From Clostridia bacterium (GTDB lineage: Bacteria > UBA6262 > WVXT01): DNA of 49,782 nt. The notes below the pieces were generated by a model. That model was not told the DNA's origin. It made no database searches and saw only the letters and a list, made by a program, of their open reading frames with translations. Both the position numbers and the translations under genes were made by a program. Positions 6,668 to 14,949 of this stretch are shown piece by piece. The DNA lies in assembly GCA_009619095.1 (NCBI GenBank), contig WJOT01000074.1:1-49782 (forward strand). Direction: 5' to 3'. The stretch's first letter is position 1. Each line of letters starts with the position of its first letter.

Positions 6668-8944
6668 TCAATCTGCTCCCTTCCCTCTTAAAAGAAGAAC
6701 CAGGCTTACCACATTCAAAAGCGCCACCATCAAACAGACCACGGGAATACCCAGAATCGGCAGAAGAAAAACGCTCACCAAAAGAGCGCCCAGGCAGGAA
6801 CTGAAAAGGTCAACACCATAGGTAAGTCCCGCTGCCCTTACCAATCCTCCCCTGGATTGAAGATATAATTTATTGGCCAGGGGAAACTGGAATCCGCCAA
6901 TGAAACCAGCAATTATGGGAAGAAAAGGCAGGATAATATTTGAGCCCAGATATGTGCTAAATTTTCCCGATGAGCCAGCAAAACCTAAAAATATTAGAGG
7001 GAGAATCAAGGGATAAATGCATATACAAATCTGAGCCTGTATGAAATTGAGAAAATTGCCCCGACCTTTTTCGATAATTTTGCTGGCCCACCAGCCACCA
7101 AAAATTAGCCCAATCATAAAGGATGTAAGAATTATACTCAACTTATAATAAACATAGCCGTAGATAATCTGGAAGGAAAGCAAAGTTAAAACCTGGAACG
7201 TTATCTCGGCAAAGCCTGTGGTTGCCACAGCAGTAAGAACAGCTACAGGTCGGACTTCATTTCTTGATTTTCTCAACCAGATGGGTAGAAGAATAGCGCA
7301 GTAGATTAGGATGGCAGCAACATAAATTCCTTTGGGAGAAATTTTCTTAAAAATTTTTGCCAGAGAGAACTTGAAATGTGTGGACCAGAGCACCATATCA
7401 TAATAGTAAGATATGGGACGAAAGTCGTAATTGAGCATAACCTTTGGTAAAGGCAGAAGTTTCCCTTCCAGATAGTCAATCCTTTCATCCGATAACTCGC
7501 TCGCCAAATAGTATTCTCGGACATATTTGGCTTTCACTTTTCTCTCATTTAGCCTTTCCATAAGTCTTTGATAATCGAGAGTAAGAACTCCCTTACTCTT
7601 ACAGCCCAAAAAGTAATTGGTATCTCCGGGAATAACTCTCACTTCAGCAAAAACCTTCTTTAAGGATTCATTGAGCGAAACCAGAAGATTTCGTTGCTCT
7701 TCACTGATGTAATTGGGTGAGGAAGTAATTCCAAAAAAGAGTATTCCTTTCTCTTTTAAGATTTTTCTTGCGTCTTTAAAAAATTCAACAGTATAGAATC
7801 TATTTATCTGGGCGGTAAAGGGCTGGGGAAGATTGACGATAACAATGTCGTACTTATCAGAAGTTTGCTTAACGAATAGCCGACCATCTATATTTTTCAC
7901 TTCCACTCGCCTATCATCTAAGACATACTCTTCTGTGGAGTAGAGGTACTCTTTTGCCAGGGTAACCATTAGAGGGTCCAATTCCAGGTAGTCGACTTTC
8001 TCTACAGGATGTTTGAGAATTTCCTTTAAAACCCCGCTTACCCCTCCCCCAATAAGTAGAACCTTTCTTGGCTCAGGGTGTTCCAGAAGGGCAAAATGTG
8101 CAATTCTCTCACTGGTCAACTTATCTGGAACGGTAAAGTTGTAAAGTCCGTTGTTGAAGAAACTATAGGTGTTATCCTTTTCCGTAACAACAAGATTTCC
8201 GTATATAGAATTTTGAGAGGTCAATAGATGATAAGTTCTCCAGCGCAGGTCCAGAGAAGCCTGACGCAAGTCCTCAACTTTTCCAAAAGAAAAAAGACTC
8301 AAACCCAAAAGAATCAATATAGAAGTTGGGAAAAGGAGAAGAGACCTCTTTTCTTCCAGGAACCACGTTAAGGAAAAGGCAACTCCCAGGTTAAGGAGAG
8401 CTATTCCCAGCATAATATAGAGTGGCGGCAGTACCCGGATTAAAAGAAGGCCGGAGAGAAGTCCGCCGGATGTAGCACCTATTGCTTCCAGCACATAGAC
8501 ATAGCCAATATGTTCTGGACCTTCCCTGCTTTTTGGCGCATATATGCGACATCCCAGAACGAACAGAAACCCTAAAAGCAGGCAGGTGGGAGCAAGAATA
8601 ACCAGGCTTGAATATGTCATAGGTAAGAACCCGATGATTTCTCCGGGTGAGGTCTTGAGGAGGAGAGGTATGGCTCTGGCAGCAAAAATACTTGCAGGAA
8701 GGAATAATGCTAAAAGGAGTTCTGCGAAAACAAAAAAGGCAAGTTTATGTCTGACCCGTTCAACAAAGAACCTGCCAATTCCCCAGCTTCCCACAGCTAC
8801 CCAGAACAGCCAACCCGCGAGAGTAATGCCCAGGGAAAGCTCGTTGCCATAAAAGACAACCATTAACTCTCTCATTAACACAATCTGGGAGGCCAGGGAG
8901 GTAAAGCCTATGAGAATCAAGCCCAAAACGAGGTATTTTTTCAC
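6668..8944 (-). CDS. Membrane protein with central spermidine-synthase-like domain
   Basis: This 758-residue protein has about seven membrane helices at the N-terminus (1-215), a soluble methyltransferase-fold domain (about 235-460), then a second membrane block (about 540-755). The soluble part resembles polyamine aminopropyltransferases. It has a nucleotide loop GGGVSG (299-304), acidic residues in YLELDP (E321, D323), and the YT.EFF segment. However, the catalytic stretch that is usually D-x-x-D-P reads NLPQP (N371, Q374), so both key acidic residues are replaced. Normal putrescine aminopropylation is therefore unlikely. The start codon is GTG at 8944, three bases after the radical SAM stop, so translation is coupled. 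Such fused membrane spermidine-synthase-like proteins are common but largely uncharacterised. Confidence 0.85.
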   Translation of the reverse strand: MKKYLVLGLILIGFTSLASQIVLMRELMVVFYGNELSLGITLAGWLFWVAVGSWGIGRFFVERVRHKLAFFVFAELLLALFLPASIFAARAIPLLLKTSPGEIIGFLPMTYSSLVILAPTCLLLGFLFVLGCRIYAPKSREGPEHIGYVYVLEAIGATSGGLLSGLLLIRVLPPLYIMLGIALLNLGVAFSLTWFLEEKRSLLLFPTSILILLGLSLFSFGKVEDLRQASLDLRWRTYHLLTSQNSIYGNLVVTEKDNTYSFFNNGLYNFTVPDKLTSERIAHFALLEHPEPRKVLLIGGGVSGVLKEILKHPVEKVDYLELDPLMVTLAKEYLYSTEEYVLDDRRVEVKNIDGRLFVKQTSDKYDIVIVNLPQPFTAQINRFYTVEFFKDARKILKEKGILFFGITSSPNYISEEQRNLLVSLNESLKKVFAEVRVIPGDTNYFLGCKSKGVLTLDYQRLMERLNERKVKAKYVREYYLASELSDERIDYLEGKLLPLPKVMLNYDFRPISYYYDMVLWSTHFKFSLAKIFKKISPKGIYVAAILIYCAILLPIWLRKSRNEVRPVAVLTAVATTGFAEITFQVLTLLSFQIIYGYVYYKLSIILTSFMIGLIFGGWWASKIIEKGRGNFLNFIQAQICICIYPLILPLIFLGFAGSSGKFSTYLGSNIILPFLPIIAGFIGGFQFPLANKLYLQSRGGLVRAAGLTYGVDLFSSCLGALLVSVFLLPILGIPVVCLMVALLNVVSLVLLLRGKGAD

Positions 8945-8947
8945 AGA

Positions 8948-10171
8948 CTATCCTAAGTATTTCGATACTTTTAGTGAGGGAAGTTCTGTCTTTTTCCTGA
9001 CCTTTTCTTCAGGCCATACACCTGGAATTGGCTGGCCACAAAATTTACATTTTCCTCCAACGACATTATTCTCCAGGATTTGATAACCCTTTCTGTGGAT
9101 AAGAAGCTTTCCATCTTTTGGACAATAGGTATTCTCACCAGGATGGCCAGGCACATTTCCTATATATACATACTCCAAGCCCACTTTCAGGGCCACTTTT
9201 CTCGCTTTCTCCAATGTGCTTACAGGAGTTGGTGAGAGATTCTTTAATTTATAGAGTGGATGGAACCTGGAAAAATGGAGAGGCACTTCCTTCCCTAAAT
9301 TATCGCGTATCCACAAGCACATCTCTTTTATCTTTTCCATATCATCATTATAAGGTGGGACAATGAGGTTGGTAATCTCAACATGCACTCCTTCTTCTTT
9401 TAGCGTTTCCAGGGTATTCAAAACAGGCTTAAGAGTTGCTCCACAAAGTTCTCCATAAAATTTCTGAGTAAACCCTTTCAGGTCTACGTTTGCTCCATCA
9501 AGATATTTGCAAAGTTCTTTTAAAGGGTCAGGGTTGAGATATCCATTGGAGTGGTACATGTTCTTCACACCCCTCTCCCTGGCAATTACAGCCGTATCGT
9601 ACATATATTCATAGAATACAGAAGGCTCCGAATACGTATAGGCTATTGTAGGGCAGTCATATTTGATAGCCAAATCGACTACGCCTTCTGGAGGCAATTC
9701 ATAATTTACTGTATCCTCGGGAGGGAACTGTGAAATCTGCCAGTTCTGGCAGAATTTACACCGCAAATTACAGCCAGCCGTGGCAATGGAGAAGGCAGCT
9801 GTTTGAGGCAAAAAGTGGAAAAGAGGTTTCTTCTCAATGGGGTCAACATGAATGGCACAGGGATTACCATACACCATTGAATAATGTTTACCTTCATGTG
9901 GCTCCCTGGAACGACAGAACCCTCTCATTCCCTCTGAAAGTGTGCACCTCCTGGGGCAAAGCTGACACTGAATTGTCTTTTCATCCAGCTTTTTGTAAAA
10001 CATCGCCTCTCTCTGGGAAATAAAACCTTTCTCGCCACTTTTTGGCCTGGAGGCAGCAGCTTTCAAAATATCAACGAGTAAAGGAACCGACGCCAGAGCA
10101 ACGCCGCTAAAAGCACACATTTTAAAAAATTCTCTCCTGGATAATTTCCTTCTATAAAAATCCCCTTTCAT
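8948..10171 (-). CDS. Tat-exported AmmeMemoRadiSam-type radical SAM enzyme
   Basis: This 407-residue protein has the SAM-binding Cys motif AGCNLRCKFC (C134, C138, C141). It is preceded by the N-terminal cysteine set C69, C72, C76 and C86 seen in the PflA-like AmmeMemoRadiSam branch. A C-terminal zinc-ribbon-like pair of motifs (CPKDG and CKFCG) closes the domain. The first 45 residues are a twin-arginine leader: KLSRREFFK with R12-R13, then a hydrophobic segment. This predicts export of a folded, cluster-loaded enzyme, or membrane anchoring if the leader is not cleaved. Neither the Memo nor the AMMECR1 partner is encoded nearby. It lies 53 bases after tatC and three bases before the synthase-like gene. 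The substrate is unknown. Confidence 0.88.
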   Translation of the reverse strand: MKGDFYRRKLSRREFFKMCAFSGVALASVPLLVDILKAAASRPKSGEKGFISQREAMFYKKLDEKTIQCQLCPRRCTLSEGMRGFCRSREPHEGKHYSMVYGNPCAIHVDPIEKKPLFHFLPQTAAFSIATAGCNLRCKFCQNWQISQFPPEDTVNYELPPEGVVDLAIKYDCPTIAYTYSEPSVFYEYMYDTAVIARERGVKNMYHSNGYLNPDPLKELCKYLDGANVDLKGFTQKFYGELCGATLKPVLNTLETLKEEGVHVEITNLIVPPYNDDMEKIKEMCLWIRDNLGKEVPLHFSRFHPLYKLKNLSPTPVSTLEKARKVALKVGLEYVYIGNVPGHPGENTYCPKDGKLLIHRKGYQILENNVVGGKCKFCGQPIPGVWPEEKVRKKTELPSLKVSKYLG

Positions 10172-10224
10172 CCTTAAAATACCCCTATAATTATGGTTTT
10201 TATATAAACTTTTCCTTCTTCTCT

Positions 10225-10920
10225 CTAGTGAGCGACTATCTTTGTAAGCCAGATGCTCACTTCATAAAGAATCAAAAGAGGCGCTGCCAGGAGAATTTGA
10301 GTGAAAACATCGGGTGGAGTAAGAATGGCAGCTAAAACAAAAATGGCTATAATGAACACCTTCCTCTTCTTTGCTAAAAACTGGGGGGTTACTATGCCCA
10401 TCCTGGTCAGAAACAGAAACACCAGTGGTAACTCAAAGACGATACCAAAGGCAAAAATCATTAGAGTAATGAAAGATAAGTATTTGCTTATGGAAATCAT
10501 TGGCTGCAAAAAACTACCACCGAAACTGAGCAAAAATCTTAAACCTACTGGAATGACCAGAAAGTAAGCAAAGCTTGCCCCGCTCAGGAAAAGAAGTAGC
10601 GAAAATGGACTGTAGAAGAATAAATACCTTTTTTCTTTCTTTTTTAAACCTGAGGAAACAAATTGCCAGACCTGATAAGTTATCATCGGCAAAGCAAATA
10701 TAATCCCACCAAATATGGCAACTTTCAAGGTTATGATAAACGGTTCTTGCGGTGCTATAAACACTAAGGAATGGGGGAAAGGCCTTTTCAAAAAGGCGAG
10801 AATCTTATCAGAATAGAGGTAACTAAAGATTGAACACCCTAGAACTGTAAGGATGCAAATAATGAGTCTTCTTCTCAGTTCTTCCATATGCCTTATTAGA
10901 CTCATTTTCTTAATTTGCAT
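10225..10920 (-). CDS. tatC: Sec-independent protein translocase subunit TatC
   Basis: TatC recognises twin-arginine leaders and forms the core of the Tat translocase in the inner membrane. The 231-residue protein begins MQIKKMSLIRHMEELRRRL, the conserved amphipathic N-terminus. It has six predicted membrane helices and the conserved F-x-x-P region with FALPMITYQVWQF. The open frame runs on upstream to 11031, but that part encodes a poor leader that overlaps the promoter, so the ATG at 10920 is chosen. No tatA/tatB is in the window. It is the first gene of an operon in which two of the next three genes encode Tat substrates. This suggests a TatC dedicated to, or co-expressed with, its cargo. 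Confidence 0.93.
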   Translation of the reverse strand: MQIKKMSLIRHMEELRRRLIICILTVLGCSIFSYLYSDKILAFLKRPFPHSLVFIAPQEPFIITLKVAIFGGIIFALPMITYQVWQFVSSGLKKKEKRYLFFYSPFSLLLFLSGASFAYFLVIPVGLRFLLSFGGSFLQPMISISKYLSFITLMIFAFGIVFELPLVFLFLTRMGIVTPQFLAKKRKVFIIAIFVLAAILTPPDVFTQILLAAPLLILYEVSIWLTKIVAH

Positions 10921-10948
10921 TCTCTTCTTTATCCTTTCCCTCACCCTG

Positions 10949-10992
10949 CCCCGTCCCGAAACCGGAACGGGGTCGGGAAAGGGCGACCGACC
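10949..10992 (-). promoter_or_regulatory. GC-rich hairpins in the tatC leader
   Basis: Between the promoter and the tatC ATG the mRNA can form a 10-bp stem (CCCCGTTCCG / CGGGACGGGG, one G-U pair, loop GTTT; 10972-10949). An alternative stem GGTCGG/CCGACC (992-987 with 976-971 in the last three digits) shares bases with its 5' side. The two cannot both form fully. The GC content stands out from the AT-rich surroundings. A leader control element is inference. Confidence 0.5.
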
Positions 10993-11002
10993 TATCTGGT
11001 CG

Positions 11003-11031
11003 ATTATAACAAAGCGAAGGACAGATTGCAA
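11003..11031 (-). promoter_or_regulatory. Sigma-70-type promoter of the tatC operon
   Basis: On the minus strand TTGCAA (11031-11026) is followed by a 17-base spacer and a perfect TATAAT (11008-11003). Transcription should begin near 10996, leaving a leader of about 75 bases ahead of tatC. This makes the tatC-radical SAM-synthase-like-DUF362 genes a unit separate from the upstream cysK. Confidence 0.75.
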
Positions 11032-11088
11032 GATAAGAATATAAAGTTTTGTTTTATGGCATAGATGATAACATTATAGGCTAAAGCC

Positions 11089-12036
11089 TTACTTTTGAGC
11101 AGAGTCGTTTTTCTGGAAAAGGGGTGTACTCAAGTAGCGCTCGCCAAAATCTGGCAAAATAACCACAATCAGCTTGTTCTTATTCTCCGAGCGTTTAGCC
11201 ACTTCCAGAGCCGCATAAGTTGCTGCTCCTGAGGATATCCCGGAGAAGATGCCTTCTTCTTGAGCCAATCTCCGCGAAGTTTCTATAGCCTGCTCATTGG
11301 TTACTTTAAAAACTTCGTCAATAATATTCGTGTTTAGAACTTCGGGGATGAAGCCAGCTCCAATTCCCTGAATCTTATGGGGACCCGGCTTACCTCCGGA
11401 AAGCACAGGGGAACCCTCAGGCTCAACAGCAATTGCCTTAAACGAAGGCTTCTTCTTTTTTATAACTTCGGCTATCCCAGTAATTGTCCCTCCAGTGCCT
11501 ACTCCGGAAATCAAAATATCGACTTTTCCCTCGGTATCCTTCCATATCTCTTCAGCAGTAGTCTTCTTGTGAATCTCAGGATTGGCAGGATTTTTAAACT
11601 GTTGAGGCATAAAAGAATTTGGAGTCTTCTCTACTAACTCTTCTGCTCTCTTAACTGCTCCTTTCATTCCTTCGGCACCAGGAGTCAAAACCAATTCGGC
11701 TGCGAAAGCTTTCAGGAGAGCTCTCCTTTCCATGCTCATTGTATCCGGCATAGTCAGTATCAGTTTATAACCTCTTGCTGCACATACAAAGGCTAAGGCA
11801 ATGCCGGTGTTTCCGCTTGTGGGCTCAATGATAGTGGTCTTTCCCCTTTTGATTGTCCCTCCTTTCTCAGCTGCATCGATCATTGCTACACCAATTCTGT
11901 CCTTCACGCTCGACAGGGGATTGAAAGCTTCCAGTTTAGCTACCACTGTCGCCCCTAAACCCTTGGTGACTCTATTTAACTTCACCAGGGGCGTGTTACC
12001 AACCGTCTCAGTGATGTCCTCATAAATCTTTCTCAT
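11089..12036 (-). CDS. cysK: Second cysteine synthase (CysK/CysM family)
   Basis: This 315-residue PLP enzyme has K45 in SSVKDR, the loop TSGNTG near 75-80, GVGTGGT near 178-184 and the [16 protein letters not shown] motif. It is close to the cysK at 2.9-3.8 kb but clearly diverged. The open frame extends to 12150. The true start is the ATG at 12036, which has a perfect AGGAGG site and lies after its own promoter. It follows the ThiS/NIL/ThiF/desulfurase genes. The sulfur donor could therefore be a protein thiocarboxylate rather than free sulfide, as in CysM/CysO systems. Sequence alone does not decide this, and an ordinary O-acetylserine sulfhydrylase is the alternative. Confidence 0.95.
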   Translation of the reverse strand: MRKIYEDITETVGNTPLVKLNRVTKGLGATVVAKLEAFNPLSSVKDRIGVAMIDAAEKGGTIKRGKTTIIEPTSGNTGIALAFVCAARGYKLILTMPDTMSMERRALLKAFAAELVLTPGAEGMKGAVKRAEELVEKTPNSFMPQQFKNPANPEIHKKTTAEEIWKDTEGKVDILISGVGTGGTITGIAEVIKKKKPSFKAIAVEPEGSPVLSGGKPGPHKIQGIGAGFIPEVLNTNIIDEVFKVTNEQAIETSRRLAQEEGIFSGISSGAATYAALEVAKRSENKNKLIVVILPDFGERYLSTPLFQKNDSAQK

Positions 12037-12073
12037 CCGTAACCTCCTTTTTTGATTTAAAGTTGAGTAATTT

Positions 12074-12114
12074 AGTAATATATAGTTTATAGCATATATT
12101 ACTGTTTTTGTCAA
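12074..12114 (-). promoter_or_regulatory. Promoter of second cysK with a palindromic operator over the -10 box
   Basis: On the minus strand TTGACA (12114-12109), a 17-base spacer and TATAAA (12091-12086) form a strong promoter. A perfect 10-bp inverted repeat, AGTAATATAT and ATATATTACT (12103-12094 and 12083-12074), brackets the -10 box with 10 bases between the arms. This is the classic position of a repressor operator. The half-site recurs at the same position in the thrC promoter at 16.26 kb. Confidence 0.7.
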
Positions 12115-12139
12115 GTATCTTTTTAAAAAAATTCCGTAC

Positions 12140-13288
12140 CTATGCAACAATTTGAGTTAAACTATTCATAGCAAAATCGACCTCCTCTCTGGTATTAAAG
12201 TACCCCAGACTGAACCTAACTGTTCCCTCAGGGAAGGTTCCCAATTTTTTATGGGTATAGGGAGCGCAGTGTAGGCCTGTGCGACAGGCAATACCAAAGG
12301 ACTCATCCAGTATTGCTCCCACTTCAGCAGGACTCAAACCCTCTACATTAAAGGAAACAGTTCCTATTCTCATTTCTCCGTCTCCAGTATCATAAATTAT
12401 TACCTTTCTCATCTCCGACAATTTTTCTAAGAGATACTTCGTGAGCTCCATTTCATGCTGTCTAATTTTCTCAATTCCCTCTTTCTGAATAAAAGTTATG
12501 CCTGCTCCCAAGCCAGCAATCCCCACAGTATTAATTGTACCTCCTTCGAGTTTAAAGGGCAACTCTTTTGGTTGTAACTCAGCTTCGGAATCTACACCAC
12601 TTCCCCCCTCCCGCCACGGTTCCAGATCCACTCTCGGTCCCACATATAAGCCGCCTGTTCCGGGAGGACCAAATAGAGCCTTATGACCAGGAAAAGCCAA
12701 AAGATCTATATTATCCTTTTCCACATCAATGGGAATGACTCCAGCAGTCTGTGCTGCATCGACCATAAAAATGGTACCCTTCTCCTTAGAAATCTTTCCA
12801 ATTTCTCTAATGGGCTGTAGACTGCCAATGACATTAGAGCCATGTACAATCACAACCAGCCTGGTTTGGGGAGTGAAAGCTTTATTGAGTTCCTGTAAAT
12901 CGATAAATCCATCCTCAGAATGATTGACTCTGGTTACAGTAATTATCCCTTTTTTAACTAAACCTTCTAAGGGTCTGGAGACAGAATTGTGTTCCAGGTA
13001 AGTGGTAATCACATGGTCTCCTCTTTTTAGTAACCCTTTGATTCCTATATTCAGCGAGTCAGTGCAGTTGAGTGTGAAGATAATTCTTTGATAGTCCTTT
13101 ATGGCGAAAAATTGAGCTGTCTGGTGGCGAGTCTCCTCAATTATTCTTTCTGCACCCACTGCCATGCGATGTCCAGCCCGGCCAGGATTGGCTCCCCATT
13201 TACGTATGAACTCATCCATCTTCCTATACACACTTACTGGTTTTGGCCAGGAAGTAGCTGCATTATCGAAGTATATAATTTTTTTCAT
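12140..13288 (-). CDS. Cysteine desulfurase family aminotransferase (class V)
   Basis: This 382-residue class V PLP enzyme starts [17 protein letters not shown], as in the desulfurase subfamily near SufS/CsdA. The PLP lysine is K203 in [11 protein letters not shown]. The candidate persulfide cysteine is C341 in [11 protein letters not shown]. It begins one base after the ThiF stop, so the two are co-translated. In this context it would load sulfur onto the adenylated ThiS-like carrier, directly or via the ThiF cysteine. It is distinct from the IscS at the left end of the window. The cluster lacks the metalloprotease often seen in sulfur-carrier cysteine operons, and this gene stands in its place. 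Confidence 0.9.
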   Translation of the reverse strand: MKKIIYFDNAATSWPKPVSVYRKMDEFIRKWGANPGRAGHRMAVGAERIIEETRHQTAQFFAIKDYQRIIFTLNCTDSLNIGIKGLLKRGDHVITTYLEHNSVSRPLEGLVKKGIITVTRVNHSEDGFIDLQELNKAFTPQTRLVVIVHGSNVIGSLQPIREIGKISKEKGTIFMVDAAQTAGVIPIDVEKDNIDLLAFPGHKALFGPPGTGGLYVGPRVDLEPWREGGSGVDSEAELQPKELPFKLEGGTINTVGIAGLGAGITFIQKEGIEKIRQHEMELTKYLLEKLSEMRKVIIYDTGDGEMRIGTVSFNVEGLSPAEVGAILDESFGIACRTGLHCAPYTHKKLGTFPEGTVRFSLGYFNTREEVDFAMNSLTQIVA

Positions 13289-13289
13289 C

Positions 13290-14324
13290 TTATGTTCCTA
13301 TATATTTTGCGTAAAGTCCTCTGGCTACAGAAAAATCATTGGTCCCTTTTATTATTGCACGGCTATCAAGAAAGAGGCTAATCTCATATTGATCAATGGA
13401 AAACTTAAGGAGATACTTATTGAAAGTAACCTCCCCCGACTTCTTTAATCTCTCTGCGAGTTCCTGAAAATCGACCCTGCCAATAGATTTCTGGGTTATC
13501 TGTACTGCATTTCTTCCGCAAAGGGAGGTTATCGATGAACCTTGTTTAGCCTCTAAGAATTCAAACTTTCTCTGTTTACAGCAAGGACAGTCGAATTTAT
13601 CCCTTCTATCAGCGATGTTAAACTTCTCAAAAGAGCCTTCCCAGATATCAATTGTAATCAAATCCTTGTTTAACGCTTCAAATTTACCCGTTAGATATTT
13701 AATTGCTTCTGCTGTCTCAATGGCAGCAATAATATTAACAATCGGGTTTATTACTCCTGCTGTGTCACAGGTAGGAGCCATCCCGGGTAAAGGAGCCGTC
13801 TCAAAAAGACAACGGAAACAGGGAGTCTTACCGGGAATAATATTCATCGTCAACCCATAGGAACCTACACAGGAACCATAAATCCAGGGAATGTCTGCTT
13901 TTACACAGGCGTCATTCAACAGGAATCTTACCTCAAAATTATCCGTTCCATCCACTAAAAGTTTGGCACCTTCAACAACAGCCTCAACATTGGTGAAATT
14001 AACATCAGCAACCACAGCTTCCAACTTCACCTGGGAATTAATTTTTTTCAATTTCTCCACTGCGGCAATTGCCTTAGGAATATTTCTTTTTACATCCTCT
14101 TCATCAAAGAGAATTTGACGCTGCAAATTGTTCAATTCCACGAAGTCCCGGTCAATTATTTTCAATTCTCCTATTCCTGCACGCACCAAGTTATTGGCAA
14201 TCACTGTTCCCAGAGCGCCACAGCCAGCCAGAACGACCTTGCTATCTCTGAGCTTCTTTTGACCTTCCTCGCCAATTTCAGAAAATAGAATCTGTCTCGA
14301 GTAGCGGTTTAAATTTGCCTGCAT
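13290..14324 (-). CDS. ThiF/MoeB/HesA-family adenylyltransferase (E1-like)
   Basis: This 344-residue protein activates the C-terminal glycine of a ubiquitin-like sulfur carrier with ATP. The nucleotide loop GCGALGT is at 34-40. Downstream are the catalytic region DGTDNFEVRFLLND (125-138), a zinc site formed by C169, C172, C246 and C249, and a conserved C186 in APTCDTAGV, the usual persulfide or thioester cysteine. A further 95 residues form a C-terminal domain ending AIIKGTNDFSVARGLYAKYIG-like, typical of a ThiF subgroup found in anaerobes. It follows the NIL gene by 23 bases and precedes the desulfurase by one base. The likely partner is the Gly-Gly protein at 14.6-14.9 kb. A role in thiamine or molybdopterin synthesis is less likely because no other such genes are nearby. 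Confidence 0.9.
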   Translation of the reverse strand: MQANLNRYSRQILFSEIGEEGQKKLRDSKVVLAGCGALGTVIANNLVRAGIGELKIIDRDFVELNNLQRQILFDEEDVKRNIPKAIAAVEKLKKINSQVKLEAVVADVNFTNVEAVVEGAKLLVDGTDNFEVRFLLNDACVKADIPWIYGSCVGSYGLTMNIIPGKTPCFRCLFETAPLPGMAPTCDTAGVINPIVNIIAAIETAEAIKYLTGKFEALNKDLITIDIWEGSFEKFNIADRRDKFDCPCCKQRKFEFLEAKQGSSITSLCGRNAVQITQKSIGRVDFQELAERLKKSGEVTFNKYLLKFSIDQYEISLFLDSRAIIKGTNDFSVARGLYAKYIGT

Positions 14325-14347
14325 TTCCTTATACTCCCACTAGCCCC

Positions 14348-14587
14348 TCACTCTAATACGTCGTGAGTAACCGGTTTAACTTTTATGCCTTTCTTTCTGA
14401 GCCACTCTACTGCCTTATCCAAAGTCCCATCTTCGCCATCCAGTTCGATAACCAGCTCTCCTGTAGTTTCAGTAACCCTTGCTCGCCTGATGTTAAAGAT
14501 AACATCAAATTTCTTGGACATTTCCCAGATAACCGGCTCCTTAATCATCTCTTCTGGAAAAATCAAATCGAGTTGTCTTTTAGGCAT
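14348..14587 (-). CDS. NIL-domain protein
   Basis: This small 79-residue protein consists almost entirely of a NIL domain, a ferredoxin-like fold best known from the regulatory C-terminus of the methionine importer MetN. Segments KRQLDLIFPEEMIKEPVIWE and GTLDKAVEWLRKKGIKVKPV fit the family. The ATG at 14587 has a GGGAGG site and is preferred over the upstream start at 14605. Free-standing NIL proteins sit beside ThiS-like carriers and threonine synthase in many anaerobes, where a role in homocysteine or cysteine synthesis is suspected. Here it may bind an amino acid or act as an adaptor; this is inference. Confidence 0.85.
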   Translation of the reverse strand: MPKRQLDLIFPEEMIKEPVIWEMSKKFDVIFNIRRARVTETTGELVIELDGEDGTLDKAVEWLRKKGIKVKPVTHDVLE

Positions 14588-14614
14588 GGTAACCTCCCTT
14601 CTCATTACAAGTCC

Positions 14615-14887
14615 TTATCCACCAGCTATTGCTGGAACTATGGAAACTTCACTACCCTTGGTGATTTTGGTTTTAATTCCGTCTTTAAAACGAACATCCT
14701 CTCCATTAACAAAGACGTTAATGAAGCGACGAATCTCTTTACCATCGTAGATTCTCTCCTTTATGCCCGGATATTTCTTATCCAGATCGGAGATTAAATC
14801 GATTAGGGTCTCTGCCTCTGTTTCTACCACTGCCTGGTTTCCAGTCAGTTTCCTTAAAGGTGCAGGAATTTTAATACTTGTAGTCAT
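14615..14887 (-). CDS. ThiS/MoaD-family sulfur carrier protein
   Basis: This is a 90-residue beta-grasp protein ending VPAIAGG. The exposed Gly-Gly terminus is what ThiF-type enzymes adenylate and desulfurases convert to a thiocarboxylate. No residues follow the Gly-Gly, so no processing protease is needed, unlike CysO or HcyS-type precursors. The ATG at 14887 follows a good AAGGAGG site. It lies 62 bases after thrC and 27 bases before the NIL gene. A MoaD role in molybdopterin is possible, but no molybdopterin genes are in the window. Supply of sulfur for cysteine or homocysteine synthesis fits the neighbours best. Confidence 0.9.
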   Translation of the reverse strand: MTTSIKIPAPLRKLTGNQAVVETEAETLIDLISDLDKKYPGIKERIYDGKEIRRFINVFVNGEDVRFKDGIKTKITKGSEVSIVPAIAGG

Positions 14888-14949
14888 CTTTTCCTCCTTA
14901 CATCTCTCATGAAATATTCGTGTCCATTCGATTTTTCATTCATATATAG

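Noticed and set aside
10921-11031. Longer TatC N-terminus
   Set aside because: The extra codons cover the promoter and a GC-rich leader hairpin; the conserved TatC start is at 10920.
14615-14887. Gly-Gly carrier as molybdopterin MoaD
   Set aside because: No other molybdopterin genes are nearby, and the neighbours are threonine, NIL, E1 and cysteine genes; not fully excluded.
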